In this document: piece after piece, positions 11,426 to 20,912 of the stretch
Layout of the letters: each line of letters opens with the position of its first letter
Numbering within the stretch: position 1 is the first letter of the stretch
Source: Bufo bufo
Taxonomy: Eukaryota > Chordata > Amphibia > Anura > Bufonidae
Assembly (NCBI RefSeq): GCF_905171765.1
Contig: NC_053390.1
Location: 308,330,984 to 308,394,983 of the forward strand
Length of the DNA stretch: 64,000 nucleotides
Direction of reading: 5' to 3'
The notes under the pieces: generated by a model
The model's database searches: none
What the model saw: the letters and a program-made list of their open reading frames with translations, nothing else
What the model was told of the DNA's origin: nothing
Position numbers and translations under genes: made by a program

Positions 11426-12158
11426 ATGTACTGGTGTGTATGCTGTATGCACAGAAAAAGTAAATGAAATGAAAAGATACAAATAGCACAAGGCAAACTA
11501 GCCCACCCACAGACCTGGGATGGCCGCATGAGGTATGCACATAGCCATTGAGCTGTATGATACAGACAGAGGCAAGTGTGCCAAGTGCAGATGGTAATTA
11601 GAATATAACAACTAACTGAGCAAAACAACAAAACATATATTACCCATGATATGCTGGACCCAGAGCGTGTGACCAAAAGCTGCACCTCAACGTACGTTTC
11701 ACCTGGAGAGGCTTCGTCAGGAGGTAAAGTAACAAACTGAGTTCGTCCTTAAATGGTGTGGTCCACAGCCGGCAGCTGATTAGCGCATCCGCCCAGTGTT
11801 GCAGGGATGACATCATAAAGACGCACCACCCAGCTTACAGAGCAAGGCGAGGCACGACCACCGTGTCACATGACCAGACCAGGAGGAGGGAGGGAGCCGC
11901 ATCTGACATCACGCAGCCACACCTCCCCGCCCCGGGTCCGATCACATGACACACGGGCGCACGTCGGCCGGCCCACAGGCAGCCAGGTATAGGAGCGTCG
12001 CTACAATGTCAGCCAAACAGCGCACCAGAGCGATGTGCATATGCCAGGTGGAGACAATGTATAGAGGACAGTGAATAGATAACTGCATATGAAGGACAAT
12101 AAATCAGGGACACATAGAAATGGCCAATGGTCAGCTCGATCGTACAACATATCTGGAT
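11426..12158 (-). mobile_element. 733 bp hammerhead-bearing element, left inverted copy
   Basis: This copy is the reverse complement of 16816-17547. The sampled differences are few (for example C/T near 11514, 11822 and 11955), so the copies look about 98-99 percent identical by eye. Both copies stop at the same points: ATCCAGATATGTT on one end and CAGTACAT on the other. That suggests complete units or one inverted duplication. There is no ORF with recognisable function. The ribozyme-like motif lies at 11684-11725 on the minus strand. It could be a retrozyme-like or Penelope-related non-autonomous retroelement; the assignment is inferred. Confidence 0.7.
11684..11725 (-). ncRNA. Hammerhead-ribozyme-like motif (type I, minimal stem III)
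   Basis: On the minus strand the order is: stem I strand ACCTC; core CTGACGA; an extra A; stem II GCCT-CTCC-AGGT; GAAA; short stem III CGTACG; then TT before stem I strand GAGGT. ACCTC and GAGGT pair perfectly, and the H17 position is U. An extra A after the core is known in a viroid hammerhead. Self-cleavage is inferred, not shown. The motif is identical to the one at 17248-17289. Confidence 0.65.
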
Positions 12159-12510
12159 CTACATTCACATGCCAGAAATGTATCTGCAGCCTGCATTTTT
12201 CAGTGGTGCATGGTGGTGATACAGAGGGTTTAACTGTGCAAGGCCTGGAGAGGGTTACTCCACCATTAAGGGGTGGTAATTACAAAAAGAAGCTTTTGAA
12301 TCGTGAGTCTTTCTGGATCTTCAAAATGGGATCCACCATACTGAGTGGACTTAATCGAAAACACGATTTGATGTTACATTACTGAATTTTTTGATCCATA
12401 AGTTATGTGTGTTCTTTTGTTTTAATTCACCATGACTTTCAGCATGTGTTGTCAATTTCATTTAAAGGAGGAGCTTGTAGTTAGTGCGTCCACCTGTTTC
12501 TAGGTAGAGG
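12159..12510 (+). repeat. Left part of a second hammerhead-like repeat, split by a hAT
   Basis: The sequence up to 12510 appears to continue at 15815. The join is at the target duplication of the hAT (GGTAGAGG and GGTGGAGG). The continuation carries a decayed hammerhead-like motif. No gene is present. Confidence 0.4.
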
Positions 12511-12635
12511 CAGTGGCGTTGCAAGGGGGTTGCGGGGGGTCCAGACCGCACCGGGTGACACCATTGATGGGGGTGACACCAGCAGGGCCGGCATTTACGA
12601 ATCATTTGTATTGGCGTCCTCAGGAGAGGGAAAGA

Positions 12636-12705
12636 TGTGTCTGGGATTTCGAACCCATGACCTTCTGTATCAGAGGCAAAGCATTTAACCACACAGCCAT
12701 AAGAG
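12636..12705 (-). other. tRNA-like SINE-type unit, minus strand
   Basis: The minus strand has an A-box-like TGGCTGTGTGGTTAA and, about 40 bp on, a B-box-like GGGTTCGAAATCCC. These are pol III promoter boxes as in tRNA-derived SINEs. Cloverleaf pairing is poor, so it is not called a functional tRNA. An inverted copy lies at 14090-14160. Confidence 0.5.
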
Positions 12706-12759
12706 CAGCCTTGCTACTGACTGAAAAAATATGAGACTTCTACTGTTATAGCTGTACAT

Positions 12760-14040
12760 CTATACACATGACAGCTGCACCAGCACACTCAGCTCTACTA
12801 TATCTCTATATATGACAGCTGCTCCAGCAAACCCAGTTCTGCTACATCTATACACATGACAGCTGCCCTACCACACCCAGCTCTGCTACATCTATACACA
12901 TGACAGCTGCACCAGCTCACTCAGCCTACTATATCTCTATATATGACAGCTGCCCCAGCAAACCCAGCTCTGCTACATCTATACACATGACAGCTGCCCA
13001 AACACACCCAGCACTGCTACATCTATACACATGACAGCTGCCCCTGCACACTTAGCTCTGCTACATTTATACACATGACAGCTGCCCCAGCACACCCAGC
13101 CCTGCTACATCTATATATCTCTAAGTATTGCTATACAGTAGATAGATATATAGAGATATAGCAGTGCTGCGTGTGCTGGGGTAGCTGTCATGTGTATAGC
13201 TGTAGCAGAGCTGGGTGTGTTTGGGCAGCTGTCATGTGTATAGATGTAGCAGAGCTGGGTTTGCTGGGGCAGCTGTCATATATAGAGATATAGTAGAGCT
13301 GAGTGTGCTGGTGCAGCTGTCCTGTGTATTAGATGTAGCAGAGCTGGGTGTGCTTGGGCAGCTATCATATATAGAGATATAGCAGAGCTGAGTGTGCTGG
13401 GACAGCTGTCATATAGAGATATAGCAGTGCTGGGTGTGTTGGGGCAGCTGTCATGTGTATAGATGTAGCAGAGCTGGGTTTGCTGGAGCAGCTGTCATAT
13501 ATAGAGATATAGTAGAGCTGAGTGTGCTGGTGCAGCTGTCATGTGTATAGATGTAGCAGAGCTGGGTGTGTTAGGGCAGCTGTCATGTGTATAGATGTAG
13601 CAGAGCTGGGTTTGCTGGAGCAGCTGTCATATATAGAGATATAGTAGAGCTGAGTGTGCTGGTGCAGCTGTCATGTGTATTAGATGTAGCAGAGCTGAGT
13701 GTGCTGGGACAGCTGTCATATAGAGATATATCTCTGCTGGGTGTGTTGGGGCAGCTGTCATGTGTATAGATGTAGCAGAGCTGGGTGTGTTTGGGCAGCT
13801 GTCATGTGTGTAGATGTAGCAGAGCTGGGTTTTCTGGGGCAGCTGTCATATATAGAGATATAGTAGAGCTGAGTGTGCTGGTGCAGCTGTCATGTGTATA
13901 AGATGTAGCAGAGCTGGGTGTGCTGGGGCAGCTATCATTTATAGAGATATAGCAGAGCTGAGTGTGCTGGGACAGCTGTCCTATAGAGATATAGCAGTGC
14001 TGGGTGTGTTAGGGCAGCTGTCATGTGCATAGATGTACAC
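12760..14040. repeat. Approximately 44 bp minisatellite with inverted halves
   Basis: Units run as CAGCTGCCCCAGCA...CTCTGCTACATCTATACACATGA on the plus strand to about 13130. From about 13150 to 14040 they appear as the reverse complement. The turning point is near 13132 (ATACAGTAGATAGATATATAGAG). Unit length varies because TATATCTCTATATA variants alternate with TACATCTATACACA. Confidence 0.8.
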
Positions 14041-14089
14041 TTAGCCAGCTATAACAGTAGAAGTCTCATATTTTTTCAGTCAGTAGCAA

Positions 14090-14160
14090 GGCTGCCCTTA
14101 TGGCTGTGTGGTTAAATGCTTTGCCTCTGATACAGAAGGTTGTGGGCTCAAATCCCAGCA
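14090..14160 (+). other. tRNA-like SINE-type unit, plus strand
   Basis: TGGCTGTGTGGTTAA (A-box-like) at 14101 and GGTTGTGGGCTCAAATCCC (B-box-like) at 14138-14156. It mirrors the unit at 12636-12705 and closes the palindrome around the minisatellite. The sequence AGCTATAACAGTAGAAGTC beside it is also inverted relative to the left copy. Confidence 0.5.
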
Positions 14161-14309
14161 GAAACTTTTCTGAAATACACAAGCACTGACTCCATATATG
14201 GACATACAGGGCGGGACACAGGAAGAGGCTGCATTGCATCGCTGACATGGAGGTAAATAGAAGTGTTTTTTTTTTTGTTTTTTTTAATACCCGCCTGTTA
14301 CTGCCATGG

Positions 14310-15020
14310 GGGGAGCGGGAGGCACTTGATACTGGCACATGGGGGGAGGGGGGTTGGCACCTGATACTGGCACATGGGGGGGGGGATGGAATGGCACTAT
14401 GATACTCGGACATGGTGGGGAGAGGCACTTTGGGGGGGGATGGAATGGCACTATGATACTGGGACATGGGGGGGAGAGGCACTTGATACTGGCACTTTTG
14501 GGGGGGGGAGATGGCATGGCACTATGATACTGAGACATGTGGGGGGGAGGAGAGAGGCACTTCATACTGGCACATTGGGGGGATGGGAGATGGCACTATG
14601 ATACTGGGACATATGGGGGGGAGGAGAGAGGCATTTGATACTGGCACATGATGGGGGGGCATCTATGGGGACACTTACTGGCACATTATTGGGGGGCATT
14701 ATGGGGGACACTAGGCCGGCAGCCTATCAGAGGCCGGACACTGAGGGCATCTACTGGGGCACTATATATGGGGCATTTTATACTGGTACATTATGGGGGC
14801 ACTAGCAGGAAGGGGGGAGAGGAGCACTATGGGGGAATTCACTGGGGGCACTATATAGGGGTATTTTATACTGGGACATTATGGGGGCACTATGGGGACA
14901 TTAGCTCAACTGGGGGCATTACAAGGGGGTATTTTTTGCACTGTCACATTAAAAGGAGAATTATTTCTACTAGGGGGGAGGGGCATTATGGTGGGCTTTA
15001 TTACTCCCCCATGGTATGAC
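14310..15020 (+). repeat. G-rich degenerate tandem repeat
   Basis: Irregular repeats of GGCACT-ATGATACTGG-ACAT followed by runs of 6 to 9 G. Runs of G this close together could form quadruplexes. ORFs on both strands with Gly-Gly or Pro-Pro repeats are artefacts. Confidence 0.7.
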
Positions 15021-15227
15021 CCCCTAGTAGCCGCACCAGCTTCTCCCTGCTCTGCTATCCCTCTGCCCCTTCTCCAAATCCTTATTATGAAATCTTTCTC
15101 ATTAGAATAAAACACAACATCAGCTCCGCCGAGCCCCCGGCCAAGTGTTGAAGTGGCGTCCGAGATCCCCAAGGGCCGAGCCAAGTAATTGTAAGTTTTT
15201 ATGTGAAATATGTTTGTTATACACATA

Positions 15228-15561
15228 TAGCATCCACTGTGCCCCACAATATACAGTATACCGCTACACTGTGCCACACAATATACAGTATACCGCTACA
15301 CTGTGCCCCACAATATACAGTATACCGCTACACTGTGCCCCACAATATACAGTATACCTCTACACTGTGCCACACAATATACAGTATACCTCTACACTGT
15401 GCCACACAATATACAGTATACCTCTACACTGTGCCACACAATATACAGTATACCTCTACACTGTGCCACACAATATACAGTATACCGCTACACTGTGCCA
15501 CACAATATACAGTATACCGCTACACTGTGCCCCACGATATACAGTATACCGCTACACTGTG
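15228..15561 (+). repeat. 32 bp minisatellite, about 10 copies
   Basis: The unit is CACTGTGCCACACAATATACAGTATACCGCTA with C/A and G/T variants. Because 32 is not a multiple of 3 and the unit lacks stop codons, all three plus frames stay open, producing three spurious ORFs with the same peptide in rotation. Confidence 0.9.
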
Positions 15562-15814
15562 GAGTCTATTCTATAAGCACCATTGTTTTGTGGCGGTGGA
15601 CAGAAAATAATCTGGAAGTGCCCCTCCCGAGACCAGGCTCTGACTGCTAGGGGGGGGTCTGCTGAGCTAACGGATGCCCCCTATGGCAGTAGCACCACCA
15701 TAGCCCCCATATATGGCAAAAAAATTTGCTTCGGGGAGGGGGGGGGGGGAAGGGGTGACACCATTTTCTACCGCACCGGGTGACACCAGCCCTAGCAACG
15801 CCACTGGGTGGAGG

Positions 15815-15990
15815 CACTATATATTCAACCTCCTCCTCAGTATGTGTATGTCATGAGGAAGGATCGCAATTGTCCTTGATACGAAACATGTAGACTGGAG
15901 TGTAACTGGCTTTTAATCTGCACTGAAAAATAAAGGTAACATTTTAATCGAGCTGGACTTTTCTCTCTCCTTCACTTAAGTTACGCTGTG
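15815..15990 (+). repeat. Right part of hammerhead-like repeat, with decayed motif at 15850-15895
   Basis: This continues the sequence left of the hAT. At 15850-15895 the order is GTC, ATGAGGA, A, GGATC, loop, GATAC, GAAA, CATG, TA, GAC. This matches the hammerhead plan with stem I of 3 bp and stem II of 4 pairs and one mismatch. The invariant first C of CTGANGA is A, so it should be inactive. An AATAAAGG stretch follows near 15930. Confidence 0.4.
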
Positions 15991-16029
15991 GTTCCCGGCA
16001 TGGTCCGTGCTCGGTGCAACAGGGTTTGA

Positions 16030-16791
16030 GCACGCCTATATTTTTTCTTTTTGCCTGGTGTGGTATATGGGGTACAAAGATAGTGGGGCCATTCTTCATC
16101 AATGGAAACCTCAAGGCCACTGGATATGCGAAATTGCTACATGATGATGTGTTTCCCTCTTTATGCACTGAAGCTGGCACGTTCCCTGAGTTTTTCCAGC
16201 AAGATGGTGCACCACCACATTATGGGTGTCAGGTCCGAGCATTCCTAGATGAACAGTTTCCTGGAAAGTGGATTGGTCGTCGTGGGCCAGTTGAATGGCC
16301 CCCAAGGTCTCCTGATCTGACCCCCTTAGACTTATCTTTGGGGTCATCTGAAGGCAATTGTCTATGCTGTGAAGATACAAGATGTGCAGCACCTGAAACT
16401 ACGGATACTGGAAGCCTGTGCTAGAAGTGAAGAGTGGGAGAAGAGGGTTGCATTGACAATCCAACACAATGGGCAGCACATTGAACACATTTTATAAGTA
16501 GTCAGAAACTTGTAAATAACTCATGAAAGAATAAAGTTACGTTAAAACCGAGCACACCATTGTTTTTCTTGTGAAATTCCCAATAAGTTTGATGTGTCAC
16601 ATGACCCTCTTCCTATTGAAAAAACAAAAGTTGGATTCAAAATGACCGACTTCAAAATGGCCGCCATGGTCACCACCCATCTTGAAAAGTTTCCCCCCTC
16701 ACATATACTAATGTGCCACAAACAGGAAGTTAATATCACCAACCATTCCCATTTTATTAAGGTGTATCCATATAAATGGCCCACCCTGTAC
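16030..16791 (+). mobile_element. 5'-truncated mariner (DD41D group) with 3' TIR
   Basis: Transposase relic plus 3' region, ending in the inverted repeat whose outward reading starts TACAGGGTGGGCCATTTATA (16761-16791). This terminus is known from Tc1/mariner elements. No 5' TIR was found; the upstream sequence belongs to another repeat. The 3' end lies only about 25 bp from the inverted element at 16816. Confidence 0.8.
16040..16497 (+). pseudogene. Mariner-type transposase, C-terminal half, frameshifted
   Basis: The transposase would cut and paste DNA at TA sites. The relic encodes the catalytic core from before FFQQDGAPPH to the end of the protein. The second Asp of the triad is in QQDGAPPH and the third in SPDLTPLD. 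There are 41 residues between them, the spacing of the DD41D (rosa-like) mariners. WIGRRGPVEWPPRSPD is well conserved. After TPLD the frame shifts near 16335; the tail (WGHLKAIVYAVKIQ onward) continues in another frame to TAA at 16495-16497. The N-terminal DNA-binding half and first catalytic Asp are missing. It is dead as written. Confidence 0.8.
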
Positions 16792-16815
16792 TATGCTGCT
16801 CTCTCTATATATGTT

Positions 16816-17547
16816 ATCCAGATATGTTGTATGAGCGAGCTGACCATTGGCCATTCTCTGTGTCCCCGATTTATTGTCCTTCATATGCAGTTATCTATTC
16901 ACTGTCCTCTATACATTGTCTCCACCTGGCATATGCACATCGCTCTGGTGCGCTGTTTGGCTGACATTGTAGCGACGCTCCTATACCTGGCTGTCTGTGG
17001 GCCGGCCGACGTGCGCCCATGTGTCATGTGATCGGACCCGGGGCGGGGAGGTGTGGCTGCGTGATGTCAGATGCGGCTCCCTCCCTCCTCCTGGTCTGGT
17101 CATGTGACACAGTGGTCGTGCCTCGCCTTGCTCTGTAAGCTGGGTGGCGCGTCTTTATGATGTCATCCCTGCAACACTGGGCGGATGCGCTAATCAGCTG
17201 CCGGCTGTGGACCACACCATTTAAGGACGAACTCAGTTTGTTACTTTACCTCCTGACGAAGCCTCTCCAGGTGAAACGTACGTTGAGGTGCAGCTTTTGG
17301 TCACACGCTCTGGGTCCAGCATATCATGGGTAATATATGTTTTGTTGTTTTGCTCAGTTAGTTGTTATATTCTAATTACCATCTGCACTTGGCACACTTG
17401 CCTCTGTCTGTATCATACAGCTCAATGGCTATGTGCATACCTCATGCGGCCATCCCAGGCCTGTGGGTGGGCTAGTTTGCCTTGTGCTATTTGTATCTTT
17501 TCATTTCATTTACTTTTTCTGTGCATATAGCATACACACCAGTACAT
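16816..17547 (+). mobile_element. 733 bp hammerhead-bearing element, right inverted copy
   Basis: Reverse-complement partner of 11426-12158, with the same two end points. The interior is GC-rich at 16970-17150 (GGACCCGGGGCGGGGAGG region), carries the hammerhead-like motif at 17248-17289, and is T-rich toward the right end. I saw no poly(A), terminal inverted repeat or convincing target duplication. High identity of the pair implies recent duplication or gene conversion. Confidence 0.7.
17248..17289 (+). ncRNA. Hammerhead-ribozyme-like motif (type I, minimal stem III)
   Basis: ACCTC (17248-17252) pairs with GAGGT (17285-17289). The core CTGACGA is at 17253-17259, an extra A at 17260, stem II GCCT/AGGT with loop CTCC at 17261-17272, GAAA at 17273-17276, stem III CGTACG at 17277-17282, and TT at 17283-17284. 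Predicted cleavage is after 17284. Every invariant core base is present apart from the extra A. Stem III is so short that efficient cleavage might need a dimer. Confidence 0.65.
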
Positions 17548-18163
17548 TGAGCAAGAAACACAAAGAGTCAATTACAAATGTCACATGTTTGTCACATTGG
17601 TCATGCAGTTTTTACAGGTTCAACATGTTAAAAGTGTGTTCCGCCTATAAAACTATGCACGCCGTGGATTCAGACTCCCTCATGTACAGCTTGAAGAAGG
17701 GCACCGAAATTGGGCCCGAAACTTTGCAATAAGTGTTAAACTTGAAAGACAAAAAACTAAATTTTTGAACATCAACTGTTTGGCGTGCTGTCTCAAAACT
17801 TAATAGGAACGACTTATGCAGATTTCTATGGTGGAAGGAATCAACGCGTACCCATAAAAGCCAATTAGTGGATGAGGCTGTGGCTGTACTTTGTTGCAGC
17901 CTATAAAACCATCATCACACAAGAGAATGCTACCACCCATCATCACACTATGTAGTCGACCATAGTGACTACAACACTGATCAGACACAGTGAGTGGCAG
18001 AATAATCATTTAGTGACTTACAGGTAATGTCTCCTCTAGCATTCTCCTCTTTCATTTTCTTTCCATTCAGTCCAGACCACCATAGTTGGCTTCACCAGGC
18101 CACGATTCATCTCTGCAGAGTTACATACTGTGCCCCCTGAAAATAATATACCACACAGTGCCC
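17548..18163. repeat. Unassigned, with a weak hammerhead-like motif near 17690
   Basis: At 17690-17727 the order is TTGAAGA, A, GGGC, loop, GCCC, GAAA, CTTTGC. Stem II is perfect, but the core starts with T (or carries an extra T) and the U after stem III is absent. The remainder shows nothing I can assign. Confidence 0.25.
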
Positions 18164-18810
18164 CAGTGGTGTAAGTAGAAATGACTGGGCCCCACAGCAA
18201 ATTTTTGAACAACCCCTTTCCTCAGCAACTTCTTCGCAATCCTCACTCCCGTGGCTAGTCAGACGAGGCCCAGCAGCCGCTCCATCTGTTTCCTACAGTG
18301 TCTCTGTATATAATGTCATTGTATAATACTGTTGAGGGGACCCTGACAATAAAATCTTTTGGTCATCATCCTGGATGGGCACCTTCTCAGTTGGGGCCCC
18401 AAAGCATCCGCTTCCCCTGCTTCTCCTAAAGCTATGCCCCTGCAGTGCCCCTACAAGTAGTGTCCCTGACCCTTATCGATAGTACTACACACTCTGTGCT
18501 CCCTTATTGTGCCACATGCTCTGTGCCCCCATACTATGCCATCAGCCCTGTGCCTTCTTATATAGTTATACATGTTTTGTGCCCCCATACATACTGCCAC
18601 ATGCCCTCTTATATATGCTACATGCTCTGTGCACCCTCATATGCTGCTACATAGTCTCTGCCCCCTTATATAGTGCTACATGCTCAGTGATTCCATGCTT
18701 TGTGCCCCCTTATATGGTGCTATGTGCTCTGTGACTCCATATTGTGCTACATGCTCTGTGCTCCCATACATAGTGCCACGCATGTGCCCTCTTATATAGT
18801 GCTACATGCT
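18164..18810 (+). repeat. hAT-like left end plus minisatellite, first part
   Basis: CAGTGGTGTAAGTAGAAATGAC at 18164 resembles a hAT terminus seen in frog non-autonomous elements. From about 18480 a 26-29 bp tandem repeat begins (ATGCTCTGTGCCCCCATACT, GTGCCACATG and CTTATATAGTGCTACATG variants). The same array resumes at about 21730. Confidence 0.5.
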
Positions 18811-19512
18811 CTGTGTCAGAGATCACAATAAATCCTATACAAGCGTCATAAACACATGTTCAGCCCATTTTAATTCTTAAAAAAAGGCATATCAATATGC
18901 ATTAGACTTTTCTCTGCCATTCACAAGCGCAGGGCACACTGTGGATGGTACAGGTGCCTCAGCGATGCTCCTGAAGCCTGAAAATAACCAATAACAAAGC
19001 TCCTTACAGCAAAGAGCTTTGGTATTGGTCGGGTTGGGCAGGCTGCCGGACCATTCTGCACACCGCTCTGGAGCTGTGGAGGGAGACTCCTGCAGCGGCA
19101 CGTGATCTTTACAGGGTGGTGCCTGGCGAGGTAAGCAGCCTCCTGTTGGGCAGTGGGCTTTAGTTTTTACAACTTTTGTATGTCGTAGGGACATATCAAA
19201 AGTGTTCATTGGCAGGGGTCCCAGCTTTGAGACCCTCGCTGATCTCTAGAACGAGGAGTGTGAAACGCTCAGTTGAGTGCTGCTTCTCCTCACTGCTGAG
19301 CACGATAGTGAAGGCAGTCCCATAGGCTTTCTATTGAGGTCATATTCACTACTGTGTTCAGCAGTGAGGAGAAGCAGCACTTCGCTCGCTGAGTGATTCT
19401 GACTCCTCGTTCTAGAGATCAGCAGGGGTCTTAGCATTGGGACCCCCGCTGATCAACACTTTTTATATGTGCTATAAGAAGGTACAAGGAATCATCGTGG
19501 ATGATAAGAACG
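18811..19512. repeat. Inserted repeats, including a MITE-like foldback at 19215-19450
   Basis: 19240-19290 and 19370-19420 are inverted (GAACGAGGAGT and ACTCCTCGTTC; GCTGCTTCTCCTCACTGCTGA and its partner), a foldback typical of frog MITEs with GGGACCCCCGCTGATC. The segment at 18811-19200 is unassigned. No gene is present. Confidence 0.45.
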
Positions 19513-20042
19513 TGTCACGAGGTTCCTGGCCTCGGTGGAGTAGGAGCCGGTTTTTATGTCAGCAGCAGTTGCTGTTTGACACCTTAATACTTAGTATGGA
19601 TGTATAGCTGATCCGGGACCACTCTTACTGGGAGTAGTCAAAGTGCTGGGTGGGTGTCTACTCCCCATGTTCCAGTCCGGGTTTTGCCAGGCATAAAAAC
19701 CAGCCAGCACTGCCAGGTGTGGTGGATTACCTCAGTCTGACAGTGGAGCTCAGGAGGTGTGTGTCCTGGGATCTGAGGCTTGTGCCATACTGGAGGGCTG
19801 AGACCCGTCTGTAAGGGAAACGGGCCCCCTAAAAGCCTGCTATGGCTGCTGGAGGCAGAACTGCCAACAAGGTGATTTTTCCTATGTGGACTTTCCATTG
19901 TGTGTGAACTAACACCAAGACTGCAAAGTGACTTTTTTTTTTTTTCTTTATGTATGAATAAACACGGAAGTTTGATTTAAGAACTGGTAATTTGCCTCTG
20001 TACTGCGTCTGCACATCCTGCCTACCAGAGCGAATCCCCACA
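19513..20042 (+). mobile_element. Solo LTR of the Gmr1-like Gypsy family
   Basis: It begins TGTCACGAGG, ends AGCGAATCCCCACA, and has AATAAA at 19957-19962. The 3' part matches the LTR of the element at 46031-48829 (CTCTTACTGGGAGTAG, AAAGTGCTGGGTGGGTG, CTACCAGAGC) and the end of the 42131-42584 LTR. No internal region follows, so recombination to a solo LTR is the simplest explanation. A target duplication was not seen. Confidence 0.7.
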
Positions 20043-20912
20043 GTGCCTATGACATATCAAAAGTTTCAAAAAAGTGTAGTTACTTTTTAATGTTGGACAG
20101 GGGGCTTGCCTGGGGTTTCTAAACTCCTGGGGGGGTGGGGGGGTCTGGAGTGAATGCACAGCAGGCTATTATAGCCAAGTGATAAAGTACAGGAAAGATA
20201 CTCTATACTGGACTGTACTTAATCACTTGGCTATAACTGCCTGTGGTGCTTTCAATCCAGACCCCTCTAAGGGGCTTATTAACCCTATGCTGGAGGGAGT
20301 GGAGCAATGCTATTTACAGTGGACTGAATGTTGGAGAAGCTGATGGGAGAGGAGATGTTATTTACATGGAACTGTATGTTGGAGGGGCTAGAAGGAGGGG
20401 ATGATTATTTACAATGGACTGTATGTTGGAGAAGCTGATGGGACGTGAAAGATGTTATTTACCTGGGACAGTATGTTGGAGAAGCTGACAGGAGGGCGCG
20501 TTCACACCATCACTATTTATTTCTGTTGTTCTGCTCTTTTAGATGAGCACAACAAATGAAAATAATGGAGGTACTGTATCGGGCACATAACTGACCCAAA
20601 CAGAATTGAACAGACTCCATTGACCATGATGGAGTCCGTTCAGTTTCCGTTCAGGATCCTGTCTTTTTACCAAACAAAAAAGTCCTGCATGCAAGGCTTT
20701 TTGTCCAGTCTTTTTGACAAAATCTGCAACAGAAGCCCCGAACGGAGCCTTCAAAGCAGATGTGAACAAGCCATTAACATTATGTAGGCCTACGTATTAG
20801 GTATTTGACTTACTGTCAAAAACTTAGCTTTTGTACTCCTCCTCAGCTAAGAAAACTCTTCAAAAATGATAAGAGGAATATTTTCACTCTTCTGGAAAAA
20901 ATGTAGTGCAAA
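20043..20912. repeat. Old repeats; MITE-like unit at about 20490-20775
   Basis: GGGCGCGTTCACACC near 20495 and GATGTGAACAAGCC near 20760 resemble MITE ends of the GTTCACA type, with CCGTTCAG/CCGAACGG material inside. 20280-20480 contains direct repeats of ACTGTATGTTGGAGAAGCTG (about 60-70 bp apart). There is no gene. Confidence 0.35.

Larger units (their letters stand above)
12511..15806. mobile_element. 3.3 kb composite non-autonomous hAT
   Basis: The termini are CAGTGGCGTTGCAAGGG and, inverted, CAGTGGCGTTGCTAGGG. Sub-termini ACCGCACCGGGTGACACC occur near both ends in the same orientation. The flanks are GGTAGAGG (12503-12510) and GGTGGAGG (15807-15814), an 8 bp duplication with one change. 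There is no transposase. The interior holds a large palindrome made of a tRNA-like unit and a 44 bp minisatellite, then a G-rich repeat block, then a 32 bp minisatellite. Mobilisation would require a hAT transposase in trans. Confidence 0.8.

Noticed and set aside
12636..12705. Functional tRNA gene
   Set aside because: A- and B-box-like motifs exist, but the acceptor and anticodon stems do not pair well and the unit is part of an inverted repeat.
14066..14565. Pro/Ser-rich minus-strand ORFs opposite the G-rich block
   Set aside because: Low-complexity translation of a repeat inside a hAT.
15145..15650. Three overlapping plus-strand ORFs of 115-143 codons with a repeated Tyr-Thr-Val-Pro-His motif
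   Set aside because: They are the three frames of a 32 bp stop-free minisatellite.
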